Below the pieces are notes generated by a model that was given only the letters and a program-made list of their open reading frames with translations, did no database searches and was not told the origin of the DNA. A stretch of DNA of 28,363 nucleotides, from assembly GCA_002403335.1 (NCBI GenBank), contig DHHO01000020.1, forward strand, positions 39,202 through 67,564, in the 5' to 3' direction. Source of the DNA: Caldiserica bacterium UBA4770 (GTDB lineage Bacteria > Caldisericota > Caldisericia > Caldisericales > Caldisericaceae). The translations under genes were made by a program, and so were the position numbers. This document shows positions 5,790 through 13,044 of the stretch, piece after piece (position 1 is the stretch's first letter; the number at the start of each line of letters is the position of its first letter).

Positions 5790-6940
5790 CAACACATGTT
5801 TTTATCGTAGATACAAATACTTTCAAATATCATTTAGAGTATCTTTTTGCTGGAACAGGTGCTAAAGATAATTATATTGATTTTAATAACAATCCAAACA
5901 CTTCCTTAAATCATGCAACCGAGAATAATTTAGTCGGAATGATTGCTGACTCTCAAAGAATCAGAAAGGGTGATTTTATTATTTTTTACTTACAACAAAA
6001 TTACTCTGAAAAAGTTTGGGAAGGTAAATTCTATGGAATTTTTAAAGCTAAAGAAGATTTATCTTTTTTGGACAATAATGACCCCAACCAATTCTTAAAA
6101 CAGGAACTAATAAAATCATTAACATTTAGAACTTTACTTGAACCTTTTGAGATTTACGCAAAAGGTGTAACTGAGTGGGAAGCGTTAGACGAAATAAAGC
6201 ATATTCAATCACCCAATCAAATGCTTTGGAGTTTAATTTACAGAAAACTAAAAGGTAATCGTGGCAATACTATGATTACAATATATGAAAGCGAGAGACT
6301 CTTTAAATTGTTGAGAGATAAAAATAATAGACAAACACTTTCAGGATACAAATTCACTTTTAATGTTCAGACCCAAGAAATAAAACAGGACAACACCACA
6401 CACAATTACACAGGGAGAAAAGAAAAAATAAACATTCTTCCAAGATTGATTAAAAAATACATAGACAATAAAGCATTTGAAACACATTTACAGGCGTATG
6501 TTGTCCAAAATATTGGTAGAGGAACTAACAAAAGTTTGGATAATAGTTTGCTTAATGGTTTGAGTTTCGAATGGTTGGGGAATGAGGTTTCTTGTGGCGT
6601 AGGAATGCAAAGGATTGATGTAATGCTCTCTTTAATTAAAGGTAATATAAAAATTGTTTTACCTATTGAACTAAAATCTATTGAAGCAAGCACAGATAAC
6701 ATTATTCAAATCCAAAGATATGTTAATTGGTTAGAACAATATTACATCCCTAATAGAATAAGCGATATACAACCCGTTTTAATTTCTAAAAAAATATCCA
6801 ACAAAACATCAGAAAATTACAGAAGAATTATAGAAAGTTTTAAACAATTCAATAAGAATAACAATCGGTGTATGCCTATAAAATATATTGAATATGAGTT
6901 AGAAGAAAATAATCTTAAGTTTCAAGAAATAAGGTACTAA
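5786..6940 (+). CDS. Putative restriction endonuclease: EVE/PUA-like N-terminus with NucS-like PD-(D/E)XK nuclease
   Basis: A 384-residue protein translated by ATGA overlap from the methyltransferase, hence probably its cognate nuclease. The N-terminal part (about 1-175) has features of an EVE/PUA-like fold: a VFIVDTNTFKYH start, RIRKGDFIIFYLQ near 59-71, FYGIFKAKEDL near 82-92, and WSLIYRKLKGNRG near 148-160. Such domains often bind flipped or modified bases. The C-terminal part (about 215-384) carries a PD-(D/E)XK core: Glu232, Asp278 in QRIDVML, Glu295 and Lys297 in PIELKS, followed by QIQRYVNWLEQ. This resembles the DUF91/NucS type of nuclease domain. Domain calls are by eye. It could be a type II enzyme, or a modification-dependent enzyme using the N-terminal reader. 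The stop codon overlaps the right arm of the 13-bp inverted repeat. Confidence 0.75.
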   Translation: MTTHVFIVDTNTFKYHLEYLFAGTGAKDNYIDFNNNPNTSLNHATENNLVGMIADSQRIRKGDFIIFYLQQNYSEKVWEGKFYGIFKAKEDLSFLDNNDPNQFLKQELIKSLTFRTLLEPFEIYAKGVTEWEALDEIKHIQSPNQMLWSLIYRKLKGNRGNTMITIYESERLFKLLRDKNNRQTLSGYKFTFNVQTQEIKQDNTTHNYTGRKEKINILPRLIKKYIDNKAFETHLQAYVVQNIGRGTNKSLDNSLLNGLSFEWLGNEVSCGVGMQRIDVMLSLIKGNIKIVLPIELKSIEASTDNIIQIQRYVNWLEQYYIPNRISDIQPVLISKKISNKTSENYRRIIESFKQFNKNNNRCMPIKYIEYELEENNLKFQEIRY

Positions 6941-6951
6941 AGCCCCCGCCC
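6939..6951 (+). repeat. Right arm of 13-bp inverted repeat flanking the restriction-modification genes
   Basis: AAAGCCCCCGCCC, exact reverse complement of 4565-4577. Its first two bases belong to the nuclease stop codon. From here to 7185 the base composition changes sharply to GC-richer, hairpin-rich DNA. Confidence 0.65.
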
Positions 6952-7082
6952 TTACGGAGTAAAACAGATGACGGAAAATAAGAAAAAACTACGGCAACAA
7001 CGGAATTTACGGCAGGTTTTCGAACTCTGCGGAAGCCTTCGATTTCCTTGCCATATTGCACTTTCGCCTATCGGCTCTGGAC
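6952..7082. other. Non-coding stretch before the first attC-like site
   Basis: Contains several small GC-rich hairpins (CGGAAGCCTTCG, GCCTATCGGC) and repeated ACGGCA/ACGGAA words. A 69-codon open frame (6968-7177) crosses both this stretch and the attC-like site and shows no protein-like features, so I do not call it a gene. Confidence 0.5.
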
Positions 7083-7162
7083 ATATAACAGTGGATAAAA
7101 GGGAAATCAAAGATTTCCCCAAATCGCCTTCGGCAACTTCTTGTATCCGCAAGACGTTATAT
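7083..7162 (+). other. attC-like recombination site 1
   Basis: The 80-base site has outer arms ATATAAC (7083-7089) and GTTATAT (7156-7162), perfectly complementary. Inner arms are GGATAaAAG (7092-7100) and CTTgTATCC (about 7140-7148), eight of nine paired. Between the outer and inner arms are unpaired spacers. The centre holds two hairpins, GGGAAATC/GATTTCCC and CGCC-TTC-GGC. This is the R''-L''-variable stem-L'-R' architecture of an integron attC site, with cleavage expected after G7156. The R' box deviates from GTTRRRY at one position, but R'' covaries with it. Its 3' third is nearly identical to that of site 2. Confidence 0.6.
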
Positions 7163-7804
7163 GAAACCCGCCAATAAGGTGATTAATGGTAAAAGTAGAT
7201 TTTGAGTTCGCCCGACAAAAGTATAAACCTGATAGAATTAAATTCCTTCTTATTGCAGAGGCACCGCCAAAAGTTGAGTCGGTCCGATTTTTCTATTTTA
7301 AGGACGTTCATGATGCTGACAATTTGTTTTTGGAGACCATGAAAGTATTATATCCTGCCGATTATTCGAATACAAAAAGCATTCGCCAGCGAAAGGGCGA
7401 ATTCTTGGAAAGGTTCAAAAATGATGGATTCTACTTGATAGATGCTTCAGATAAGCCAATGAAAGATACACGCCCAGCTACTAAGAAGAAACAAATTGAG
7501 ATGTCTCTTCCTTCCCTCATAGAAAAGGTTAGAAGTCTTGTTTCAGAAGACACAAAGATTGTTCTTATTTCATCAACGGTTTATAAGTTTTGTCGTAATA
7601 AATTGAAAGCGGAAGGATTTAATGTCATAAACGAATGTGCGATACCTTTTCCCATTGGTTGGCAGAAAAAGTTTAGAGAAAAATTAGGTACATTGCTTAG
7701 TAAACATGGTTGGCAGGCATAGTATAACACAGCATAAAAGGTTCGTGCCTTACGGCACTCTCCTAAATTCCGCCTTCGGCAGAACTTCTTTTATCCGCAA
7801 AACG
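7157..7804 (+). mobile_element. Integron-like gene cassette (one gene plus attC-like site)
   Basis: The 648 bases between the predicted cleavage points of the two attC-like sites hold one gene, read in the direction expected for a cassette, with the recombination site immediately after its stop codon. No integron integrase gene is visible in the window. If real, this is an orphan cassette cluster rather than a complete integron. Confidence 0.55.
7186..7722 (+). CDS. Cassette-encoded protein, possibly uracil-DNA-glycosylase fold
   Basis: A 178-residue soluble protein with no signal peptide or membrane segment. The N-terminal LLIAEAPPKVES (about 21-32) followed by RFFYF resembles the first motif region (GEAPG-like) of the uracil-DNA glycosylase superfamily. 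FLERFKNDGFYLIDASDKP and the C-terminal CAIPFPIGWQKKFREKL also fit conserved positions in distant UDG-like proteins. The classic glycosylase residues are not clearly present, so activity is unproven and the fold call is tentative. TAAGGTGA (7175-7182) precedes the ATG at 7186. It is GC-richer than the neighbouring methyltransferase and nuclease and sits alone between two attC-like sites, so it came separately. As a possible base-excision or base-sensing protein it would fit a defence setting, but that is speculation. Confidence 0.75.
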   Translation: MVKVDFEFARQKYKPDRIKFLLIAEAPPKVESVRFFYFKDVHDADNLFLETMKVLYPADYSNTKSIRQRKGEFLERFKNDGFYLIDASDKPMKDTRPATKKKQIEMSLPSLIEKVRSLVSEDTKIVLISSTVYKFCRNKLKAEGFNVINECAIPFPIGWQKKFREKLGTLLSKHGWQA

Positions 7805-7810
7805 TTAGGC
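7722..7810 (+). other. attC-like recombination site 2
   Basis: The outer arms are GTATAAC (7722-7728) and GTTAGGC (7804-7810); the latter matches the integron R' consensus GTTRRRY exactly. The inner arms ATAAAAG (7734-7740) and CTTTTAT are perfectly complementary. They continue as GTTC/GAAC after a two-base TT bulge on one side, like the extrahelical bases of attC. The centre has hairpins GTGCC-TTAC-GGCAC and CCGCC-TTC-GGC. Its first base is the last base of the cassette gene stop codon. About 30 bases at the 3' end repeat those of site 1. Confidence 0.65.
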
Positions 7811-7840
7811 GACATTTTGCCTGAAAGGAGAAGATAAATA

Positions 7841-7906
7841 ATGGAAGATGAAAAGGTGATATTGATTCTCTCAGACATGGGAGGTTCCAGTGGGGTAACC
7901 CATTGA
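7841..7906 (+). pseudogene. Start of a further cassette gene, truncated by the right repeat
   Basis: Downstream of attC-like site 2, AAAGGAG (7824-7830) is well placed before ATG 7841. The frame reads MEDEKVILILSDMG and then runs into the tRNA-Leu repeat at 7882, stopping at TGA 7904-7906. The good ribosome binding site and hydrophobic beta-strand-like start look like the beginning of a real gene whose remainder was lost at the repeat junction. Confidence 0.55.
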
Positions 7907-8145
7907 GGGTTCGACTCCCTCCCCCCGCACCAGATTCACTTCAGAACCTTCAAGGGACTTGTTTAAAAAAGCCTTCTTTGTATGCAACATAGAGGTATCA
8001 AGAGAGAACATCTTAAAGGTAATTCTTTTCAATGTTTGTACAAACGTAAACATCTTTTATGTAAACTTACTATTTTTTCTTTATTAAAAAGGTAATTTTG
8101 GTACAGAATATGCTTTCTGCCCGGGAAAGCCCTTAATGAACATTT
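7882..8145 (+). repeat. Right direct repeat of the tRNA-Leu island (tRNA 3' half plus downstream DNA)
   Basis: A 264-base copy of 3661-3923. Bases 7882-7932 are a tRNA-Leu 3' fragment from the anticodon to CCA and cannot make a tRNA. The following bases match the downstream flank with about five substitutions and one extra T. By the usual integration logic this is the original chromosomal 3' end, still joined to its original neighbour gcvH. Confidence 0.9.
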
Positions 8146-8182
8146 ACATGGATTTCAGGCAATACAACTCTTTTACTTTTTA

Positions 8183-8210
8183 TTTAAAGGTCTTTCGAAT
8201 AAAATATGAT
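8183..8210 (+). promoter_or_regulatory. Possible promoter of the gcvH operon
   Basis: TTTAAA (8183-8188, 4/6), a 16-base spacer and TATGAT (8205-8210, 5/6) precede the gcvH ribosome binding site. The leader is too short for a glycine riboswitch. An own promoter is expected because the island ends just upstream. Confidence 0.35.
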
Positions 8211-8235
8211 AGGAAATTTATGAAAGGAGGCCGAA

Positions 8236-8622
8236 ATGGCATACAAGGTAATTGAAGGTCTTTATTACACAAAATCAGACGAATGGGTTAAAGTGGAAGA
8301 TGACATTGCAACAGTGGGGATTACTGATTATGCACAGGATAAGCTGGGGGACATTGTATATCTGGAGCAGGCAAAGCCAGGCACGAAGGTAAAGGTGGAC
8401 GAGAGGGTTATAACTATTGAATCTGTAAAGGCTGCCTCAGATATTAATGCGCCTGTTTCAGGAGCGATTATTGAGGTGAATGATAAGGTGGTTAGCGATC
8501 CCTCAATTATCAACAAGGATCCATATGGGGCTGGATGGTTGTTCAAGATAAAGATGGAAAACATGGAAGAGATGAAAGATCTCATCGATGCAAACTCCTA
8601 TCAGGATTATAGAAAAGAGTAG
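8236..8622 (+). CDS. gcvH: Glycine cleavage system H protein
   Basis: The H protein carries the lipoyl arm that shuttles the methylamine intermediate between the P, T and L components of the glycine cleavage system. The product has 128 residues, the usual size. The lipoylation site is Lys65 in ITIESVKAASDINAP, and GITDYAQDKLGDIVYLE near 28-44 and PYGAGWLFKI near 96-105 are typical. A strong AAAGGAGG (8223-8230 region) precedes the ATG. It is the first gene of gcvH-gcvPA-gcvPB and lies directly after the island repeat. gcvT and lpd are not in the window, so the aminomethyltransferase and the dehydrogenase must be encoded elsewhere if the pathway is complete. Confidence 0.97.
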   Translation: MAYKVIEGLYYTKSDEWVKVEDDIATVGITDYAQDKLGDIVYLEQAKPGTKVKVDERVITIESVKAASDINAPVSGAIIEVNDKVVSDPSIINKDPYGAGWLFKIKMENMEEMKDLIDANSYQDYRKE

Positions 8623-8626
8623 GCCT

Positions 8627-9967
8627 ATGCGTTATATACCACTCACAGAGGAGGAAAAGGGGAAGATACTTAAAGAAATTGGGGTGTCTTCATTTGAAGA
8701 ACTCATCTGCGCAATACCAGAGGAGATCAGAGTAAAGAATGACTTAAACTTGCCTCAAGCTGTATGTGAAGAAGAGCTCCTTGAGAAAGTGTATAATATT
8801 GCAAAGAAGAATGCAAATTTCTTTGAAATGAAACCTCTTGTTGGCGCAGGTGCCTACAGGCATTATGTTCCTGAAGTTGTGAAGAGCGTTATGGCAAGAT
8901 CAGAGTTTTATACTGCCTACACTCCATATCAACCTGAAGTAAGCCAGGGAACACTGCAAACAATGTTTGAAGTGCAGACTCATCTTTCACGGCTCACGGG
9001 TATGGATGTCGTTGTTCCATCTTTATACGATGGAGCATCTGCTACTGCTGAGGCAGTCCTTATGGCGATGAGGCTTACCCATAAGAATAAAATTATGCTG
9101 GGAGCCCTTCTTCATCCTCATTATAAAGAAACGATCAAAACATATACAGCTCCACATGATGTAGAGATTATGGAGATACCATTTGAAAATTATCTTACAG
9201 ACATAAATGAACTTGAAAGAAATCTTGATGATAATGTTGCATGTGTTATCATCCAGAACCCAAATTTTCTTGGTGGCATTGAGCGTATGAAAGCGATCTC
9301 GGATGTTGTTCATAAAAAGCAGGCACTGATGATAGAGACAGTGACGGAAAGCCTTTCCCTTGCAATTCTTACCTCTGGAAGGGAAAATGGTATTGATATG
9401 TTTACAGGAGAGGCACAATCTTTTGGAATGGAACTTAACTTTGGCGGTCCCTATAATGGTTTTCTTGCAACAAAAAACGAATTCATAAGGCAATTGCCAG
9501 GGCGTATTGCAGGAGAGACTGTGGATATCGAAGGAAAAAGGGCATTTGTGATGACGTTAAGAGCAAGGGAACAGGATATAAAGAGAGAAAAAGCAACTTC
9601 AAATATCTGTACAAACCATGCGCTTAATCTTTTTGCAATTGATGCCTATCTTTCCCTTATGGGTAAGGAGGGCCTTTATGAGCTTGCACTTCTCAACGCA
9701 AAGTCTGCCCATTATTTAAGGGAAGGACTTATTTCAACAGGAAGGTTTAATGGCTTTGCCTATCCCTTCTTTAACGAATTTGTTATTAAGGCAAAAGATC
9801 CTGTAGAAAAAGTAAGTGAAAAGCTTCTTCAAAATAGCTTAATCCCTCCACTGAGGCTTTCAGAATTATTTCCTTCTATGGAAAATGCTCTTCTCTTTGC
9901 AGTGACAGAGATCTTTTCAAGAGAAGATCTTGATAGGATTATTGATATTTTTAAGGAGGGAGTATGA
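8627..9967 (+). CDS. gcvPA: Glycine dehydrogenase (decarboxylating) subunit 1
   Basis: N-terminal-type subunit of the two-subunit glycine decarboxylase, which releases CO2 from glycine and loads the aminomethyl group onto lipoyl-GcvH. I use ATG 8627, four bases past the gcvH stop, giving 446 residues starting MRYIPLTEEEKGKIL, the typical family start; an ATG at 8588 is in frame but would lie inside gcvH. Family features include GAGAYRHYVPEVV, the TAYTPYQPEVSQGTLQ segment, SLYDGASATAEA and the FTGEAQSFGMELNFGGPY region. This subunit has the PLP-fold but not the PLP lysine, which is on GcvPB. Its last codons overlap gcvPB by ATGA. Confidence 0.96.
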   Translation: MRYIPLTEEEKGKILKEIGVSSFEELICAIPEEIRVKNDLNLPQAVCEEELLEKVYNIAKKNANFFEMKPLVGAGAYRHYVPEVVKSVMARSEFYTAYTPYQPEVSQGTLQTMFEVQTHLSRLTGMDVVVPSLYDGASATAEAVLMAMRLTHKNKIMLGALLHPHYKETIKTYTAPHDVEIMEIPFENYLTDINELERNLDDNVACVIIQNPNFLGGIERMKAISDVVHKKQALMIETVTESLSLAILTSGRENGIDMFTGEAQSFGMELNFGGPYNGFLATKNEFIRQLPGRIAGETVDIEGKRAFVMTLRAREQDIKREKATSNICTNHALNLFAIDAYLSLMGKEGLYELALLNAKSAHYLREGLISTGRFNGFAYPFFNEFVIKAKDPVEKVSEKLLQNSLIPPLRLSELFPSMENALLFAVTEIFSREDLDRIIDIFKEGV

Positions 9968-11412
9968 AGCTTATCTATGAAAGAAGTGTAAAGGGAAGAA
10001 AAGGATATTCTTTACCTCCCGATGAGTTTGAGGAGATAAATATTTGTGATATGATCCCTGAATATGCAATTTCAAAGGAAAAGAAGAATTTACCAGAGGT
10101 TTCTGAGGTTGATGTGGTAAGGCACTTCACAAATCTGAGCAGACTGAACTATGGGGTTGACACAGGGTTTTATCCTCTTGGTTCCTGCACTATGAAGTAC
10201 AACCCTAAGATTAACGAAAAGCTTTCAACCCTGGATAGTTTTATGTATGCACATCCCTGTTCAGATACTAAACTTGTTCAGGGGAGCCTTGAAGTTATGT
10301 ACGAACTTGAACAGTACCTTAAGGAAATTACGGGGATGGAGAGATTCGCACTGAGCCCTTCCGCTGGTGCCCATGGGGAGCTTACGGGTGTCCTCATCAT
10401 GAGGAAGTACTTTGAGGATAAGGGAGAGAAGAGACATAAAATGATTATCCCCGATTCAGCTCACGGGACAAACCCTGCTTCCTCAGCAATGGCAGGATTT
10501 GAAGTAGTCGAAGTGAGGTCAAACGGAAGGGGAACAATTGATATAGAGCATCTTTCGAGTCTTATGGATGAGGATACTGCAGGTATTATGATAACGAATC
10601 CTAATACAGTTGGCCTTTTTGAAGAAGAGATTCTTTCAATATGCAAGATTATTCACGATAAGGGGGGTCTTGTTTATTACGATGGAGCAAACCTTAACGC
10701 ACTTCTGGGGATCGTAAGACCGGCAGATACAGGTGTTGATATCGTTCATCTTAACCTTCATAAAACATTCTCTACTCCTCATGGAGGAGGTGGGCCCGGG
10801 GCAGGGGCTGTCGGTGTTAAAAAGCACCTTGAAGAGTTTCTTCCTGCTCCCCTTGTATCTGAGTGTAACGGTGTATATTGCTTTGAATTTCCAAGGAAGA
10901 GTATTGGAAGGATGAGAGCGTTTTCTGGTAACTTCCCTGTACTTTTAAAGGCATATGCATGGATCCTCTCTGTGGGAAGAGAAGGTCTTAGGAATGTTTC
11001 CCAGGCAAGTATTATTAATGCAAACTATATCCTTGCCAGATTAAAACCATATTACAGGCCTTCCTATGATAGATTTTGTATGCACGAGTGTGTCCTTACG
11101 GGAAGGGATTACAAAGAGTACGGTGTTAAAACTCTTGACATTGCAAAAAGGTTAATGGACTATGGTTTTCATCCCCCGACAATTTATTTTCCACATTTTG
11201 CCCCTTTCGCACAGGAGACGATGATGGTGGAGCCGACAGAATCTGAAAGCAAGGATACAATCGATGAATTTATAGATACTATGATAAAGATCACAGAGGA
11301 GGCCAAAGAATTCCCTGATATTTTGAGGAGTGCACCTCATAATACTCCTGTAAGGAGGCTCGATGAAGCAAGGGCAGCGAGGGTTCCCATCCTGAAGTTA
11401 GAAGAAAAATGA
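9964..11412 (+). CDS. gcvPB: Glycine dehydrogenase (decarboxylating) subunit 2
   Basis: C-terminal-type, PLP-carrying subunit of glycine decarboxylase; 482 residues, a normal length. The PLP Schiff-base lysine is Lys267 in HLNLHKTFSTPHGGGGPG, and other signatures are GFYPLGSCTMKYNPK, SPSAGAHGELTG, PDSAHGTNPASSAM and YYDGANLNAL. A strong AAGGAGGGAG (9953-9962) lies at the end of gcvPA. Start and stop codons of the neighbours overlap on both sides (ATGA at 9964-9967 and 11409-11412), so gcvPA, gcvPB and argS are very probably translated from one mRNA. Confidence 0.97.
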   Translation: MKLIYERSVKGRKGYSLPPDEFEEINICDMIPEYAISKEKKNLPEVSEVDVVRHFTNLSRLNYGVDTGFYPLGSCTMKYNPKINEKLSTLDSFMYAHPCSDTKLVQGSLEVMYELEQYLKEITGMERFALSPSAGAHGELTGVLIMRKYFEDKGEKRHKMIIPDSAHGTNPASSAMAGFEVVEVRSNGRGTIDIEHLSSLMDEDTAGIMITNPNTVGLFEEEILSICKIIHDKGGLVYYDGANLNALLGIVRPADTGVDIVHLNLHKTFSTPHGGGGPGAGAVGVKKHLEEFLPAPLVSECNGVYCFEFPRKSIGRMRAFSGNFPVLLKAYAWILSVGREGLRNVSQASIINANYILARLKPYYRPSYDRFCMHECVLTGRDYKEYGVKTLDIAKRLMDYGFHPPTIYFPHFAPFAQETMMVEPTESESKDTIDEFIDTMIKITEEAKEFPDILRSAPHNTPVRRLDEARAARVPILKLEEK

Positions 11413-13043
11413 TTATAGAGCAAATTAAAAGAAGTGTAAGGGAATCTTTGCAAAATTCGTTCCGGGAGATGGATATAAGTATTGATATTATTCGCTCCCC
11501 ACAGGAATTTGGTGACCTTTGCACAACAATCCCATTCAAAGTTGCAAAGATTTTAAGAAAGCCGCCTTATGAAATTGCAGATAAAATCTGTGAGAATATT
11601 TCCTCAGGACTTTTTTCTTCGATCAGCGTATCAAAACCTGGCTATATAAACTTTACGTTGAGTAGCGATGCCTGGAGGATGTTCTTAAGTGAGCTTGAGG
11701 CAAAGGGAGAGGACTATTACAGGAAAGAGAGTAATGGCATAAGGTTTCAGGTTGAATTTGTAAGCGCAAATCCCACAGGCCCTCTTCATGTGGGGAATGG
11801 AAGGGGTGGAATTATTGGAGATGTCCTTGCAAACCTTCTTTCACTTCAGGGCTTCAATGTGGAAAGAGAATATTACGTTAATGATGCAGGTAGTAAGATG
11901 GATCTCTTTGCACAATCAATTCTTTATTATTATCTTCTCACATTTAATAAAGAGAGCTCTTTTCCTGAAGATGGCTACAGAGGGGAATATATAAAGGACA
12001 TTGCCTCAGATATTGCGAAAAGTTTTGGAGATAAATTTATAAATATGGATAGAAAGGTCGCTCTCAGTGAGGTAAAGAAAATTGGAAAAGAGATGATGAT
12101 TGATAGTATTAAGAAATCTCTTGAGGATTTTGGAGTGCACTTTGATAACTGGTTTTATGAATCCTCTCTTTATGAAAGTGGGGAATTAGAAGAAACGCTC
12201 AGGCTTTTCAGAAATACCCCCCATACTTACGAAAAGGATGGTGCTATCTGGTTTAAGTCGACACTATTTTCAGATGACAAGGATAGAGTACTTGTAAGAA
12301 GTACAGGTGAGCCAACCTATATACTGAGTGATGCAGCTTATCATTATAATAAGTGGAAGAGAGGCTTTAGAAGGGTTGTAGATGTGTGGGGAGCAGATCA
12401 TTTCGGGCATATAGTCCCTATGAAGGCACTCATCAAAGGGATGGGAATACCTGATGATTTTCTTGAGATAATTATCTATCAGATGGTACATCTTTATGAA
12501 GATGGGACAGAAGTCACTATGTCAAAACATACAGGAACCTTCTTCACTCTTGAGGAGCTGATTAATGAGGTAGGTAAGGATGCAGCGAGAGTTTTCTTTC
12601 TCCTTAAGAGCGCAGATACTCATCTTAACTTTGATATAAATCTTGCAAAGAGTAAGTCTATGGACAACCCTATCTATTACCTCAAGTACACGTATGCAAG
12701 GCTCAAAGGTATCTTAAGGGAAGGTGATTTAAGAAATATCTCCTATAGTGGTGCTGAAAGTCTGGACCTTTCCACTATCCAGACACAGGAGGAAAGAGAG
12801 CTTATGACAAGTCTCATCTTTGTTGAAGAATCCCTTAACAATGCCGCCAAAAATTATGCAGTACATGAGGTACCTTTTTTTACCATTGACCTTGCAAGGA
12901 AGATAAATGCATTTTATCAGAAATATAGAGTACTCTCACCGGGGAAAGAAATGCAGGGAAGGCTTGCACTTGTAAATGCCTCCCTTATTGTTCTCTCAAT
13001 TCTTTTTGATATTATGGGGATAGAGAAAGTAGAGCGGATGTAA
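11409..13043 (+). CDS. argS: Arginyl-tRNA synthetase
   Basis: Class I aminoacyl-tRNA synthetase charging tRNA-Arg. The 544 residues begin with the ArgRS-specific N-terminal domain (PQEFGDLCTTIPFKVAKIL near 31-49). The HIGH-equivalent is PTGPLHVGNGRGG (His127 to Asn130); Asn in the fourth position is seen in other ArgRS. EYYVNDAGSKMDLFA follows, then VDVWGADHFGHI, and the KMSKS-equivalent EVTMSKHTGTFFTL. The C-terminal DALR anticodon-binding part includes YARLKGILREG and ends with INAFYQKYRVL. Coupling to the glycine cleavage genes by ATGA has no obvious metabolic reason and probably reflects genome compaction. Confidence 0.96.
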   Translation: MIIEQIKRSVRESLQNSFREMDISIDIIRSPQEFGDLCTTIPFKVAKILRKPPYEIADKICENISSGLFSSISVSKPGYINFTLSSDAWRMFLSELEAKGEDYYRKESNGIRFQVEFVSANPTGPLHVGNGRGGIIGDVLANLLSLQGFNVEREYYVNDAGSKMDLFAQSILYYYLLTFNKESSFPEDGYRGEYIKDIASDIAKSFGDKFINMDRKVALSEVKKIGKEMMIDSIKKSLEDFGVHFDNWFYESSLYESGELEETLRLFRNTPHTYEKDGAIWFKSTLFSDDKDRVLVRSTGEPTYILSDAAYHYNKWKRGFRRVVDVWGADHFGHIVPMKALIKGMGIPDDFLEIIIYQMVHLYEDGTEVTMSKHTGTFFTLEELINEVGKDAARVFFLLKSADTHLNFDINLAKSKSMDNPIYYLKYTYARLKGILREGDLRNISYSGAESLDLSTIQTQEERELMTSLIFVEESLNNAAKNYAVHEVPFFTIDLARKINAFYQKYRVLSPGKEMQGRLALVNASLIVLSILFDIMGIEKVERM

Positions 13044-13044
13044 T

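Larger units (their letters stand above)
3661..8145 (+). mobile_element. Integrated genomic island at tRNA-Leu with restriction-modification and cassette genes
   Basis: Long direct repeats that begin inside the anticodon of tRNA-Leu bound about 4.0 kb of DNA (3924-7881) that differs from its flanks. It carries a decayed tyrosine recombinase next to the left repeat, an AT-rich methyltransferase-nuclease pair, and two attC-like sites around a small gene. The anticodon loop is a classic crossover position for tyrosine integrases. The recombinase fragment lacks most catalytic residues, so the island is probably not self-mobile now. Its direct repeats could still allow excision by homologous recombination, which would restore one tRNA-Leu followed by gcvH. 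Confidence 0.82.

Noticed and set aside
6968..7177. 69-codon open frame between the nuclease and the cassette gene
   Set aside because: It runs through attC-like site 1 and several hairpins, has no protein-like pattern, and is best explained by structured non-coding DNA.
8146..8235. Glycine riboswitch upstream of gcvH
   Set aside because: Only 90 bases separate the repeat and the gene, and no glycine aptamer pattern is visible.
11787..11798. HVGN instead of HIGH/HVGH in ArgRS
   Set aside because: Asn in the last position of this motif is known in other bacterial arginyl-tRNA synthetases, so it is not notable.
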